DNA from: CAYLZN01 sp964387935
Lineage (GTDB): Bacteria > Acidobacteriota > Vicinamibacteria > Vicinamibacterales > JAFNAJ01
Direction: 5' to 3'
NCBI GenBank assembly: GCA_964387935.1
Contig: CAYLZN010000014.1
Coordinates: forward strand, 1 to 37,817
Length of the DNA: 37,817 bases
How positions within the stretch are numbered: the stretch's first letter is position 1; each line of letters starts with the position of its first letter. Of this stretch, positions 17,160-25,757 are shown piece after piece. Both the position numbers and the translations under genes were made by a program. The notes below the pieces were generated by a model. That model saw nothing but the letters and a program-made list of their open reading frames with translations. It searched no databases and was not told where the DNA came from.

Positions 17160-18776
17160 TCAGGGCGTGTGGACCCGCTCGACCCCACCCGGTGTCACGA
17201 GCCAGACCGAGCCGGGTTCGCGCAGGCGCAGGCGCGCGGACTGACGTCGTCCGAATCGATCGAGCGTGGCTGGCGCCTCGATCTCGACGAGCGCACGGCT
17301 GTCGGGCGTGCCGACGATGACCTGCGGCCGCGCGTCCTCACTCACCAGGTCGATCGACGCCGGCGGCGCGAACGTGGCGGTCACGGGCGAGCGCTCAGCC
17401 GCGGCGGGTGCGACGAAGTACCACGACAGCAAGGTGACCCGCTCCGCGTCGCTGACGCCCTGGAGGGCGAGCGCCTCGCGAATCCCGTTCCGCAGCATGT
17501 AGGCGCCGCCCAGCGAATCCGGCGCGGCCGCCAGGTAGATGCGTCCCTCGGGCGCGACGCGGACGACGTCCGCGAGGGCCGACACGGCGCGTGAGGTGAG
17601 TTCCCCCGCCCGCGCCCAGCGCAGGGACAGCGTCGTGGACCAGATCCCGAACACGAGGCACAGCATCGCGGCGGCGGCCAGGCCGACGCGTGACCTGACA
17701 CGGTGCAACGCCGCCGCCACGAGCAGGCCGACCCCGAGTGCGGGCAGGTAGAGCAGGCGATCGTTGAACGTGGTCGTCAGCGAGATCGGCAGTGTGACGA
17801 CGGGCAGCATCGCCGCCAGCCACCAGACGATGCCGATCCGCGCGGCGGGATCCGCGCGACGGCGCCAGGCGAGGATGGCAATGCCGCAGATGACAGCGGC
17901 GAGAGTGGCGGCCACGGCGGCCGACCCCGCTCGATGGCTGACGATCGTCTCGAGCCACTCCAGGGGAGGGATTCCCTGGTAGGCCAGGTGCTTTGCGGCG
18001 GAGGCCAGCGTGCCCGGCGTCACCGCGAGCACCTCGGCTCCGTAGCCGCCGGCCCAGGTGCCGAGGACCGTCCTCCGCCACAGCAGGAAGAGGGGAACGG
18101 AGCTGGCGAGTGCGATGAGCCATGGCGTTGCGGCGCGTCGGGCGGCGGGCGCGGCGTGCCAGGTGAGGGCGACGAGCATGGCGGGCAGCAGCAGTGTCGA
18201 TTCCTTGCTGAAGAGCCCCAGCCAGAGCGCGAGGAGGGAGAAGAGAAATGGGGGGAGAAATGGGGTCGGGAGTCCTTTTCGCAATTTCTGCAATCCGACC
18301 TGAAAAAACAGCAGGCTCGCCACGCTGAACACCGCCGCCAACAGGTCGGGACGGCATGACAACCACGCCACCGCCTCTACGCGACGCGGGAACCATGCCA
18401 CCAGCAGGGCGGCCAGCGCAGCCGACGCCCGCGGCACCGGCGCGCTCCGCGCCAGCAGGAACAGCCCCGCCCCCACAAGTCCATGCAACAGGAGATTGCC
18501 CGCGTGCAGCGCCCAGGGCTCGCACCCGGTCCAGCGCAACTGCACCGCGAGACTGAGAAACGGCACAGGCCGGTAGAAGGTCGTCGGTGCCCCCTCGAGC
18601 GAGGTGAGCGCCTGCCAGGCCACACGGCTCAGCGACCGCGCATCGTGGCAGTAGGCCTCCGCGAAAAACCAGTCGTCGGCAAGGAAGCCGGCACCGAGCG
18701 TTGGCAGGAGCGGCACCACCGACAGCACCGCCACCGCGAGCCCGACCGTCAGATCCATGCGCGACGATGACGTCAC
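17160..18776 (-). CDS. Polytopic GT-C-type membrane protein (TMTC/PMT-like)
   Basis: A 538-residue integral membrane protein with about ten helices. The first periplasmic loop contains FLADDWFF (Asp34, Asp35), the acidic signature of GT-C transferases. FYRPV and the segment WFPRRVEAVAWLSCRPD resemble bacterial TMTC/ArnT-like proteins. The C-terminal 130 residues are a soluble, probably periplasmic, domain. GT-C enzymes take sugars from polyprenyl-phosphate carriers. The start is GTG 18776, 8 bp after a TAGACT -10 box; ATG 18758 is an alternative. It lies between, and opposite to, two genes for related secreted repeat proteins, which makes them or a shared glycan plausible partners (inference). 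Confidence 0.8.
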   Translation of the reverse strand: MTSSSRMDLTVGLAVAVLSVVPLLPTLGAGFLADDWFFAEAYCHDARSLSRVAWQALTSLEGAPTTFYRPVPFLSLAVQLRWTGCEPWALHAGNLLLHGLVGAGLFLLARSAPVPRASAALAALLVAWFPRRVEAVAWLSCRPDLLAAVFSVASLLFFQVGLQKLRKGLPTPFLPPFLFSLLALWLGLFSKESTLLLPAMLVALTWHAAPAARRAATPWLIALASSVPLFLLWRRTVLGTWAGGYGAEVLAVTPGTLASAAKHLAYQGIPPLEWLETIVSHRAGSAAVAATLAAVICGIAILAWRRRADPAARIGIVWWLAAMLPVVTLPISLTTTFNDRLLYLPALGVGLLVAAALHRVRSRVGLAAAAMLCLVFGIWSTTLSLRWARAGELTSRAVSALADVVRVAPEGRIYLAAAPDSLGGAYMLRNGIREALALQGVSDAERVTLLSWYFVAPAAAERSPVTATFAPPASIDLVSEDARPQVIVGTPDSRALVEIEAPATLDRFGRRQSARLRLREPGSVWLVTPGGVERVHTP

Positions 18777-18784
18777 GACCGGTG

Positions 18785-18854
18785 AGTCTACAGCGGAACA
18801 CGAACCCTGATGAGGTGACCGTCGCTTGAGCCGTGGCGATCAGCGGTCGATAAT
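18785..18854. promoter_or_regulatory. Back-to-back promoters of the GT-C gene and the GH-like gene
   Basis: The 86-bp gap between start codons at 18776 (minus) and 18863 (plus) carries a plus-strand promoter, TTGAGC (18826-18831) and GATAAT (18849-18854) at the ideal 17-bp spacing, and a minus-strand -10 box TAGACT (18790-18785). Each -10 box ends 8 bp before its start codon, so both transcripts would be leaderless or nearly so. The plus-strand promoter is the more convincing of the two. Confidence 0.55.
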
Positions 18855-18862
18855 AGAGCCGT

Positions 18863-21298
18863 ATGACATCGTTCTGCTCGCGCCAGCGGTGGGCCTTGCT
18901 GGCTGCCGTCTTCTTCCTTTTCTTCCTTGCGCCGCCCGTTCTCGCCGCCGACACTCCACGCGCGCCGGAGGCGATCCGTTACGGCGTCGTGCACGACTAC
19001 GTGCAGACGTCGCCCGTCGCACTCCAGAAAGCCCGCGAGGCCGGCTTCGGCTGGGCGCTCTACGTGCTCTACTGGAACGGCACCAATCCCACAAACAGCG
19101 ACTGCGACGGCGACGGCACGCCGGACCCGACAGGCGACTGCAACCTCGACTGGACCGCGCCGGACACCGAGATCCAGCGGCTCGCCGACCTCGGGTTCAA
19201 CATCTACGTCCGCGTGGCCTTTCCGCCCACGTGGACGACCGGCGCGACGTTCCCCAACGACCAGGCGCCGTACTACTGCTACGACCCGGCCACCGACGCG
19301 CCCCGCACCGACGATCCCGCCAACTGCGAGAACCCCGAGCGACGACCCGGCTTCCGGTCCACGCCGCAGCCCCCGGGCTACGATCGCAGCGGCGATTTCC
19401 GCGGATTCATCGACCTCGCCATCCGCCGCTACAAGGACCGCGTCCGCGCCTGGGGCTTCGGCACCGAGGTCCACAGCCGCGTCTTCTGGCAGGGTTCGAT
19501 CCCGCAATTCTTCGACGAGATCCTGCGCCCGGGCTACGAGGTGACCAAGGCCATCGATCCCGGCCTCACGGTGGTCGGCCCCGACGATGACGTCGAGTGG
19601 TCGTTCGACGAGGTGATGACGCTCGAGACGATTCGCGGCGTCAAGGCCTTCGACGTGCTGTCGTTCCACGTCCTGCGTCAGTCCGGCTGGCTGGACGCCT
19701 CCACTCTCGACTCCCGACTGAAGCCGCTCGTCGAGACCCATCGCCGCGGCCGGCCCTTCTGGCTCACCGAGCTCGGCTTCCAGAGCGACGGCGGCGTCGC
19801 CGATGAAGTGGCCCGAAGCTGGCTGGAGGACATGCTCCAGGGCATCCGCGGTCGCCCGTGGATCGACAAGACCTTCGTCTATCGCCTCAAGAACACGTCC
19901 CCGCTGGACTTCGGCCTGCTCGACGAAGCGGATGAGCCGAAACCCGCCTTCATCGGTGTCAGCGCGTTCCTCGCGCAACAGGGGACGCCTCGCTTCTACT
20001 ACCTCGCCGAGGGCGCCACGAAGAGCTTCTTCGACCTCGACATCGCCATCGCGAACCCGAACGACCAGTCGGCGCCCATCCAGGTCTCGTTCCTCAAGCC
20101 GGACGGCACCGTCGTCCTGGAAGACAACATCCTGCTGCCTTACGCGAGGGTCACGTGGCAGGTCGATGCCTTCCCGGGCCTCGACAACGCCGACGTCTCC
20201 ACGGTCGTCGAGTCCACGACGGGGCTGCCCCTCGCCGTCGAGCGGACGATGTTCTGGGACGGGAGCGCCTACGGCGGGCACACCGATACCGCCGTGCCGT
20301 CGCCAGCCACCACGTGGTACTTCGCCGAGGGCTCGCAGGGGTTCTTCGACACCTATGTGCTGCTCGCCAACTCGAACGGCGTCGCGGCCAACGTCACGGT
20401 GACTTTCCTGCTCGAGAACACGACCCCGTTCGTGATCACCCTGCAGGTCGGGCCGACGGCGCGCGGGGGCTTCTGCACCTGCCAGTACCCCGAACTGCAG
20501 CTCACCTCGTTCGGCATCATCGTCGAAGCCGATCAGCCGATCATCGCGGAGCGCGCGATGTACTTCGGCGCGGACCCGTTCTGGACCGCGGGCCACGAGT
20601 CTGCTGGCGTGACGACTCCGTCCGCGGACTGGTTCCTCGCGGAGGGACGCACGGGCCCGCTGTTCGACGAGTGGGTGCTCATCAGCAACCCGAACGACGC
20701 AGCCGCCCTGGTGGACGTGCAGTTCGTCACCTCGAGCGGCACGGTCGTGCCGTACCCGGGCAGCCCGGTGCTCATCGACGGCAAGCGCCGCTTCACGATC
20801 TACGTGGACGGCGTGCCGGATCTGGCCGACGTCGCCGTCTCGACGCGGATCTCCGCCGACCAGCCCGTCGTGGCCGAGCGCGCGATGTACTGGCCCGGCA
20901 CGCCCGTCGAGTGGTACGAGGCCCACAACAGCTTCGGCCTGACCGGCACCGGCACGAAGTGGGCGCTGGCCGAGGGGCGCGCGGGCCAGAGCCGCGCGTA
21001 TGAAACCTACGTCCTCGTCTACAACACGAGCAGCGAACCCGCCCAGGTCACCGTGAGCTACATGGTGGAAGGGCACGGGTTCCACTCGGGCCCGATTCGC
21101 ATCACGCGCACGATAGGTCCGGGGCGAACGGACTTCGTCGACTGGCTGGACGACCCACGGCTCGCCAACGCGAACTTCGGCGCGATCGTCGAGGCCGACC
21201 AGCCCATCGTCGTCGAGCGGGCCATGTACTGGCGCGGCGGCAGCGGGCGGCCCTGGGGCTGGGGCGGCACGAACGCGACCGCAGTCAAGCTGCAATAA
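18863..21298 (+). CDS. Secreted GH-A-like glycoside hydrolase fused to four FAEG/VERAMYW repeats
   Basis: An 811-residue exported protein. The signal peptide ends near VLA (residue 28). Residues about 35-375 look like a clan GH-A TIM barrel, resembling GH5/GH39-type enzymes. WLTELGF places a candidate nucleophile at Glu303, and WGFGTEVH places a candidate acid/base at Glu202; the usual Asn before the acid/base is Thr201. An acidic insert (CDGDGTPDPTGDC) and paired cysteines suggest a calcium- or disulfide-stabilised loop. Four repeats begin at about 377, 484, 587 and 698, and the protein ends in GWGGTNATAVKLQ, nearly the same tail as the protein at 13678-17082. It has its own promoter, and its stop directly abuts the next GT2 gene. 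A role in trimming or binding exported glycan is inference. Confidence 0.82.
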   Translation: MTSFCSRQRWALLAAVFFLFFLAPPVLAADTPRAPEAIRYGVVHDYVQTSPVALQKAREAGFGWALYVLYWNGTNPTNSDCDGDGTPDPTGDCNLDWTAPDTEIQRLADLGFNIYVRVAFPPTWTTGATFPNDQAPYYCYDPATDAPRTDDPANCENPERRPGFRSTPQPPGYDRSGDFRGFIDLAIRRYKDRVRAWGFGTEVHSRVFWQGSIPQFFDEILRPGYEVTKAIDPGLTVVGPDDDVEWSFDEVMTLETIRGVKAFDVLSFHVLRQSGWLDASTLDSRLKPLVETHRRGRPFWLTELGFQSDGGVADEVARSWLEDMLQGIRGRPWIDKTFVYRLKNTSPLDFGLLDEADEPKPAFIGVSAFLAQQGTPRFYYLAEGATKSFFDLDIAIANPNDQSAPIQVSFLKPDGTVVLEDNILLPYARVTWQVDAFPGLDNADVSTVVESTTGLPLAVERTMFWDGSAYGGHTDTAVPSPATTWYFAEGSQGFFDTYVLLANSNGVAANVTVTFLLENTTPFVITLQVGPTARGGFCTCQYPELQLTSFGIIVEADQPIIAERAMYFGADPFWTAGHESAGVTTPSADWFLAEGRTGPLFDEWVLISNPNDAAALVDVQFVTSSGTVVPYPGSPVLIDGKRRFTIYVDGVPDLADVAVSTRISADQPVVAERAMYWPGTPVEWYEAHNSFGLTGTGTKWALAEGRAGQSRAYETYVLVYNTSSEPAQVTVSYMVEGHGFHSGPIRITRTIGPGRTDFVDWLDDPRLANANFGAIVEADQPIVVERAMYWRGGSGRPWGWGGTNATAVKLQ

Positions 21299-22291
21299 TT
21301 GGGAACGGTGTCCGCACCGGCCCCGCTCGTCTCGATCGGCATCGTCACCTGGAACGCCGCGGCCGACATCGAGGTCTGTCTGGCCGCCGTTCGCGCGCAG
21401 GATCATCAACCGATCGAGGTGCTGGTCGGGGACAACGATTCCACCGACGGCACCAGGGCGATCCTCGGCCGACTGACCGAGCCCCGCGAGCGCGTGTGGT
21501 TCGGCCGCAACCTCGGCTTCTCGGCCGCGCACAACGCGCTGATCGCGCGCAGCCGCGGCGCGTACTACCTGTGCCTCAATCCTGACGTCATCCTCGACCC
21601 GGCATTCCTCACCCGCGTGGTGCGGCACCTCGAGGCGACGCCACGAGCCGGCTCGGCCTCGGGGTGCCTGCTGCGCCACGACGAACCCGGCACGCTCGAC
21701 TCGACCGGAATCGTGATGCTGCCGACCATGCGACACCTGGACCGAGGCGCGGGCGAGCAGGACACGAGGCAGTTCGCGCACGTCGAGGAGGTGTTCGGCG
21801 CCTCCGGGGCCGCCGCGATGTATCGACGCGCGATGCTGGACGACACGCAGGTGCTCGGCGAGTACTTCGACGAGGACTTCTTCGCCTATCGTGAAGACGC
21901 GGACCTCGCCTGGCGCGCGCAGTTGCGCGGATGGCGCTGCCTCTACGTGCCCGACGCCCAGGCCTGGCACGGGAGGCGCGTCACCCCCGAACGCCGAGGC
22001 GCGCTGCCAGCCGACATCAACCGCTACTCCGTGCGCAATCGGTTCCTGCTGCGGATCAAGAACCAGCCGTTCGGCCACGCGCTGCGCTTCCTGCTGCCCA
22101 CGCTTGCCCGCGATGCGCAGGTCGTGGGCTACGTGTTCCTGCGCGAGTGGTCGTCGATTCCAGGACTCCTGGACGTGTTCCGCCTCCTGCCCAGGATGTT
22201 GCGCAAGCGACGGATCATCATGCGACGTCGCACCACGACAGCAGGTGAGCTCGCGGCCTGGTTTCGACCGTCGCCCCGACCCGCGCCATGA
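21299..22291 (+). CDS. GT2-family glycosyltransferase, rhamnosyltransferase-like
   Basis: A 330-residue GT-A enzyme with VSIGIVTWN near 11-19, GDNDSTDGT at 44-52, RNLGFSAAHN at 70-79, NPD at 94-96 and YREDADLAWR near 197-206, the pattern of WbbL-type transferases. The reading frame begins with TTG 21299 directly after the upstream TAA. GTG 21308 is an equally plausible start, since neither has a Shine-Dalgarno. It is probably co-transcribed with the GH-like gene, and its stop overlaps the next ATG by 4 bp. Confidence 0.87.
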   Translation: MGTVSAPAPLVSIGIVTWNAAADIEVCLAAVRAQDHQPIEVLVGDNDSTDGTRAILGRLTEPRERVWFGRNLGFSAAHNALIARSRGAYYLCLNPDVILDPAFLTRVVRHLEATPRAGSASGCLLRHDEPGTLDSTGIVMLPTMRHLDRGAGEQDTRQFAHVEEVFGASGAAAMYRRAMLDDTQVLGEYFDEDFFAYREDADLAWRAQLRGWRCLYVPDAQAWHGRRVTPERRGALPADINRYSVRNRFLLRIKNQPFGHALRFLLPTLARDAQVVGYVFLREWSSIPGLLDVFRLLPRMLRKRRIIMRRRTTTAGELAAWFRPSPRPAP

Positions 22292-24432
22292 ACCAGCCCC
22301 TCGCCCGCCTGGACAAGCGCAGCGTGGCATGGGTGATGGCGGGCCTCGCGCTGCTCGCCCTCGCTGGTGCGGGCGTGACGTTCGTCAGGCTCCGCGCCCG
22401 CCCTGCGCCCCTCGCCACCAACTGGACGGCCAACGTCCACACCCTCGCGGGCGACGGCACCCGCGGTACCGTCGATGGTCCCGCCGAGCGTGCCCGCTTC
22501 TCGGAGCCGTTCGGCATCGCGGTGTCAGGCGACGCCATCTTCGTCTCCGATGCCGGCGACGCACACCGGATCCGCCGGCTCGGAGCGGACGGTGTCGTCA
22601 CGACCATCGCGGGCGACGGGCCAGGCTTTGCGAACGGCCCGGGAAGGGACGCGCGTTTTCGGACACCGTCCGGGCTGGCCGTCGACGCGGCGGGCGGAAT
22701 CATCATTGCGGACACCGGAAACCACGCCATTCGCCGGCTGAGCCCCGAGGGCATGGTGACGACGCTCGCCGGCAATGGCGAGCCCGGACATCGGGATGGT
22801 CCGGTGGAGGACGCGCAGTTCGACGGGCCGATCGGCGTGGTGGTGGATGCTGCCGGGCGTATCCTCGTCGCCGACACCTACAACGACCGCATTCGAGCCA
22901 TCCTGCCCGGGGGACGCGTCGTCACCCTGGCAGGCGGCGGCCCGCCCGGGTGGCGCGACGGCCCAGCCGCCGGTTCCGCGTTCGACACGCCAAGCGACGT
23001 GGCCGTGGATGCCGCGGGCTCGGTGTATGTCGCAGACACCGGCAACGACGCCGTCCGTGTCATCTCGAGCCGCGGTGACGTCGCGACGATCGTGCCCGGC
23101 GGATCGGGCGCCTCGGTGTGGCGACCGGTGGGCATCGATGTCTCGCCGGCCGGCGTCGCCTACGTGACCGACGGGCGCGGCCGCGTTGTCGAGATCCACC
23201 CCGAAGCCGGGGTTAGGCACCTGGCAGGCGGTGCGCCAGGATTCGCGGACGGCCCCGGGGAGGCCGCGCGGTTCAGGGAACCAGCCGGGCTCGCGTGGGT
23301 GGCTGACGGACAGTTCGTCGTTGCCGACAGCGTCAACGCGCTCGTGCGAGTCGTCGCCGCCCCCGGGCGCACGGGTTTCCGGCCGCCCGCCTCGCCGCGG
23401 CTGGCGCCGCGGTTCGACGCGGAGCGCTTCGCCTGGGTGCCCCTGCTCTGGCCGCTGGACCCGATGGCCGGGTCCCACGAAATCGCCGGCACCATGGGCG
23501 AGGCCCGTGGCGAGGCCGCCGGCGGCGGCCCGGAACGCTTCCACGCCGGCATCGACATCCGCGAAGCCGTGGGCACGCCAGTCCGCGTCGTCCGCGATGC
23601 CGTGGTGTCCCGGCCCGTCGCCACGGGATCGACCGGCAGCCTGAACGAGTGGCTCACCCTCGGCCCGGTGACGTACGTGCACGTGCGCGTAGGGCGGAAT
23701 CATCTCGACGCGCCGCTGGATCCGCGCCGCTTCGTCATCACCGGACAAGGCCGCGACGAGGACCTCCGCGTGCGCGTCAGGCGCGGGACGACGTTCCGGA
23801 CCGGCGACCTGCTCGGCACCGTCAACCGGTTCGCCCACGTGCACCTCAACGTGGGCTGGCTGGGTGAGGAGCACAACCCGCTGAAGTTCCGCCTGCCGTA
23901 CTTCCGGGACTCGGTGGCGCCCACCATCCCCAGGGGCGGCATCCGGCTCTTCGACGACGCGGGTCGCCAATTCACGCGCGTGGACCGGAGGCGGACGGTC
24001 GTCTTCGGGCGTGTCAACATCACGGTCGAGGCGTACGACCAGGTCGATGGCAATCTGGCGCGCAGACGCCTTGGCCTGTTCAGACTGGGGTACCAGGTCC
24101 TCGATGCCGGCGGTCACCCGGTCGCCGGCTTCGAGCAGCCGAGAATCACTCAGGCGTTCGCCCGGCTTGGCGCCGATCCCGAGGCCCCGTTGCTGGCCTA
24201 CGCCGGGGGGAGCGGCATCCCCTTCTACGGCGCCCGAGTCACCCGCTTCATCTACCAGGTCACCAATGAGTTCCGCGACGGCGTGGCGTCGCGCGGCGCG
24301 TGGGACACCCGCGCGCTGCCGCCCGGGGACTACACGGTGCGCATCGTCGCGGCGGACATCGCCGGGAACGAGGCGCTGGCCAACCGCGACCTTCCGGTCG
24401 TCGTGGTTCGTGAGCAGCCTCCCGGCCCGTAG
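22288..24432 (+). CDS. Membrane-anchored NHL beta-propeller fused to an M23-like (LytM) domain
   Basis: A 714-residue protein. Residues 15-33 are a single membrane anchor. Residues about 48-370 hold six NHL-type blades, recognisable from repeats such as VADTGN.A(I/V)R followed by TLAG.G.PG..DGP. Residues about 385-540 resemble an M23/LytM metallopeptidase: HAGID gives His419 and Asp423 in the HxxxD spacing, and HVH gives His517 and His519, so zinc ligands could be complete. Residues 545-714 look like an Ig/fibronectin-like C-terminal domain (YTVRIVAADIAGNEA). The ATG overlaps the upstream GT stop. A periplasmic or surface location is expected. Whether it cleaves peptide cross-links or only binds is unknown. 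I do not recognise this domain order. Confidence 0.8.
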   Translation: MNQPLARLDKRSVAWVMAGLALLALAGAGVTFVRLRARPAPLATNWTANVHTLAGDGTRGTVDGPAERARFSEPFGIAVSGDAIFVSDAGDAHRIRRLGADGVVTTIAGDGPGFANGPGRDARFRTPSGLAVDAAGGIIIADTGNHAIRRLSPEGMVTTLAGNGEPGHRDGPVEDAQFDGPIGVVVDAAGRILVADTYNDRIRAILPGGRVVTLAGGGPPGWRDGPAAGSAFDTPSDVAVDAAGSVYVADTGNDAVRVISSRGDVATIVPGGSGASVWRPVGIDVSPAGVAYVTDGRGRVVEIHPEAGVRHLAGGAPGFADGPGEAARFREPAGLAWVADGQFVVADSVNALVRVVAAPGRTGFRPPASPRLAPRFDAERFAWVPLLWPLDPMAGSHEIAGTMGEARGEAAGGGPERFHAGIDIREAVGTPVRVVRDAVVSRPVATGSTGSLNEWLTLGPVTYVHVRVGRNHLDAPLDPRRFVITGQGRDEDLRVRVRRGTTFRTGDLLGTVNRFAHVHLNVGWLGEEHNPLKFRLPYFRDSVAPTIPRGGIRLFDDAGRQFTRVDRRRTVVFGRVNITVEAYDQVDGNLARRRLGLFRLGYQVLDAGGHPVAGFEQPRITQAFARLGADPEAPLLAYAGGSGIPFYGARVTRFIYQVTNEFRDGVASRGAWDTRALPPGDYTVRIVAADIAGNEALANRDLPVVVVREQPPGP

Positions 24433-24465
24433 CGCTTCAACCCGGGCGCACCGAAGCCGGTCTAA

Positions 24466-24511
24466 GCGGCGAGCGGCGAGCGGCGAGCGGCGAGCGGCGA
24501 GCGGCGAGCGG
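24466..24511. repeat. GCGGCGA heptamer tandem repeat
   Basis: Six perfect copies of GCGGCGA plus four bases of a seventh lie 34 bp past the stop of the NHL-M23 gene. The copies are identical, which suggests recent expansion or slippage. The remaining sequence up to the next gene (24512-24641) holds a -10-like box and a leader hairpin, and no gene. Confidence 0.9.
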
Positions 24512-24584
24512 CCTGATTGGCCGATTCGCCGCGGGAACTTCTGACGCGGACCGTGTAAGAAGCGCCAGTTGGTCGGGCTCGGGC

Positions 24585-24629
24585 TAGAATAGTGGGTCTG
24601 GCACGCGGCCCGGCGCCGGTCGGGCGTGC
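24585..24629 (+). promoter_or_regulatory. -10 box and leader hairpin before the DUF1972 glycosyltransferase
   Basis: TAGAAT at 24585-24590 is a good -10 box, although no -35 at 16-18 bp stands out. The leader it would produce contains GCACGC (24601-24606) pairing with GCGTGC (24624-24629), enclosing the palindrome CCGGCGCCGG (24610-24619). The stem ends 12 bp before the ATG at 24642 and could limit ribosome access. Confidence 0.4.
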
Positions 24630-24641
24630 GTGCCGGAACCC

Positions 24642-25757
24642 ATGCGACTCGCCATTCTGGGCACCCGCGGCATCCCCGCCAACTACGGTGGTTTCGAGAC
24701 GTTCGCGGAAGAGCTGGGCGCGAGGCTCGCGGCGCGCGGTCACGCGGTGGTGGTGTATTGCCGGCCCCACTACGTGCCGAAGGAACTGAAAGAGCATCGA
24801 GGGGTCCGCCTGGCGCACCTCCCGACGGTTCGGCATAAGTACCTGGATACCGTGATTCACGCCGGACTTTCAGCCGCCCACGCGACAGGCCAGCGGTACG
24901 ACGCGATCCTGATGTGCAATGCGGCCAACGCGCTCGTGTGCACGCTCCCGCGCGCGGCTGGCACGCCCGTTGCTCTCAACGTGGACGGGCTGGAGCGGAA
25001 CCGGAAGAAATGGAACCGCCTGGGCCGGGCGTGGTATCGCGTGTCCGAGCGCCTGGCCACGTGGGTGGCCAACGCGGTGGTCACCGATGCCCGGGTCATC
25101 GAGCGGTACTACCAGGAGCGCTATCATTGCCCGTCCGTGTTCATTCCGTACGGGTGCGACATCGGCTCCGATTGCGGCACCGCCACGCTCGACCGCTTCG
25201 GATTGACGCCAAGGGAGTACGTGCTCTACGTCAGCCGGCTCGAACCGGAGAACAACGCCCACGCCGTCATCGCCGGCTTCGAGTCCTCCGGGCTCGACCG
25301 GCGCCTGGTCGTCGTCGGCGACGCGCCGTATGCGGACGAGTACAAAGCCCGGCTTCGCCAGATGGCTGGCCCCCGTGTCCTCTTCACGGGCGGGGTTTAC
25401 GGCGAGGGATATCGTGAACTCCAGTCGCACGCCTTCGTGTACGTGCACGCCACGGAGGTGGGCGGCACGCACCCGGCACTGGTCGAAGCCATGGGCAGGG
25501 GCAGCGCGGTGGTCGTGAACGACGTGGCGGAGAACCGGGAGGTGGCCGGCGACGCGGCGCTGTACTTCGATGCCCGCACACCCTCGACGCTGGGCGAGGC
25601 CCTGCGCCGCCTGGGCGGGGATCCGGCCCTGGTCGACGCACTCCGAACCCGCGCCCTCGAGCGCGCCCGCGCGTTATATTCTTGGGAGCACGTCACGGAC
25701 GAATACGAAGCCCTCTTCGAGCGCCTGCACGCCGGGCGCAGGAGCCAGGTGCGGTGA
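24642..25757 (+). CDS. GT4 glycosyltransferase with DUF1972 N-terminal domain
   Basis: A 371-residue protein that begins MRLAILGTRGIPANYGGFET, the signature of DUF1972 rhamnosyltransferases such as those acting on the first or second sugar of capsule repeat units. The C-terminal half has VLYVSRLEPENN and THPALVEAMG, the nucleotide-sugar site of GT-B enzymes. ATG 24642 is preferred over GTG 24630 because the family starts at this Met. Its TGA overlaps the GTG of the phosphotransferase gene (GTGA). The pairing is sensible: the phosphotransferase loads the first sugar on the lipid and this enzyme would add the next. The sugar identity is inferred from family tendency only. Confidence 0.9.
   Translation: MRLAILGTRGIPANYGGFETFAEELGARLAARGHAVVVYCRPHYVPKELKEHRGVRLAHLPTVRHKYLDTVIHAGLSAAHATGQRYDAILMCNAANALVCTLPRAAGTPVALNVDGLERNRKKWNRLGRAWYRVSERLATWVANAVVTDARVIERYYQERYHCPSVFIPYGCDIGSDCGTATLDRFGLTPREYVLYVSRLEPENNAHAVIAGFESSGLDRRLVVVGDAPYADEYKARLRQMAGPRVLFTGGVYGEGYRELQSHAFVYVHATEVGGTHPALVEAMGRGSAVVVNDVAENREVAGDAALYFDARTPSTLGEALRRLGGDPALVDALRTRALERARALYSWEHVTDEYEALFERLHAGRRSQVR

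Noticed and set aside
18788..22330. A minus-strand frame of about 1180 codons antisense to the GH-like and GT2 genes
   Set aside because: Its composition is Arg/Gly/Ala/Val-rich with no motif, and it lies opposite genes with clear family signatures. Long stop-free antisense frames are expected at this GC content.
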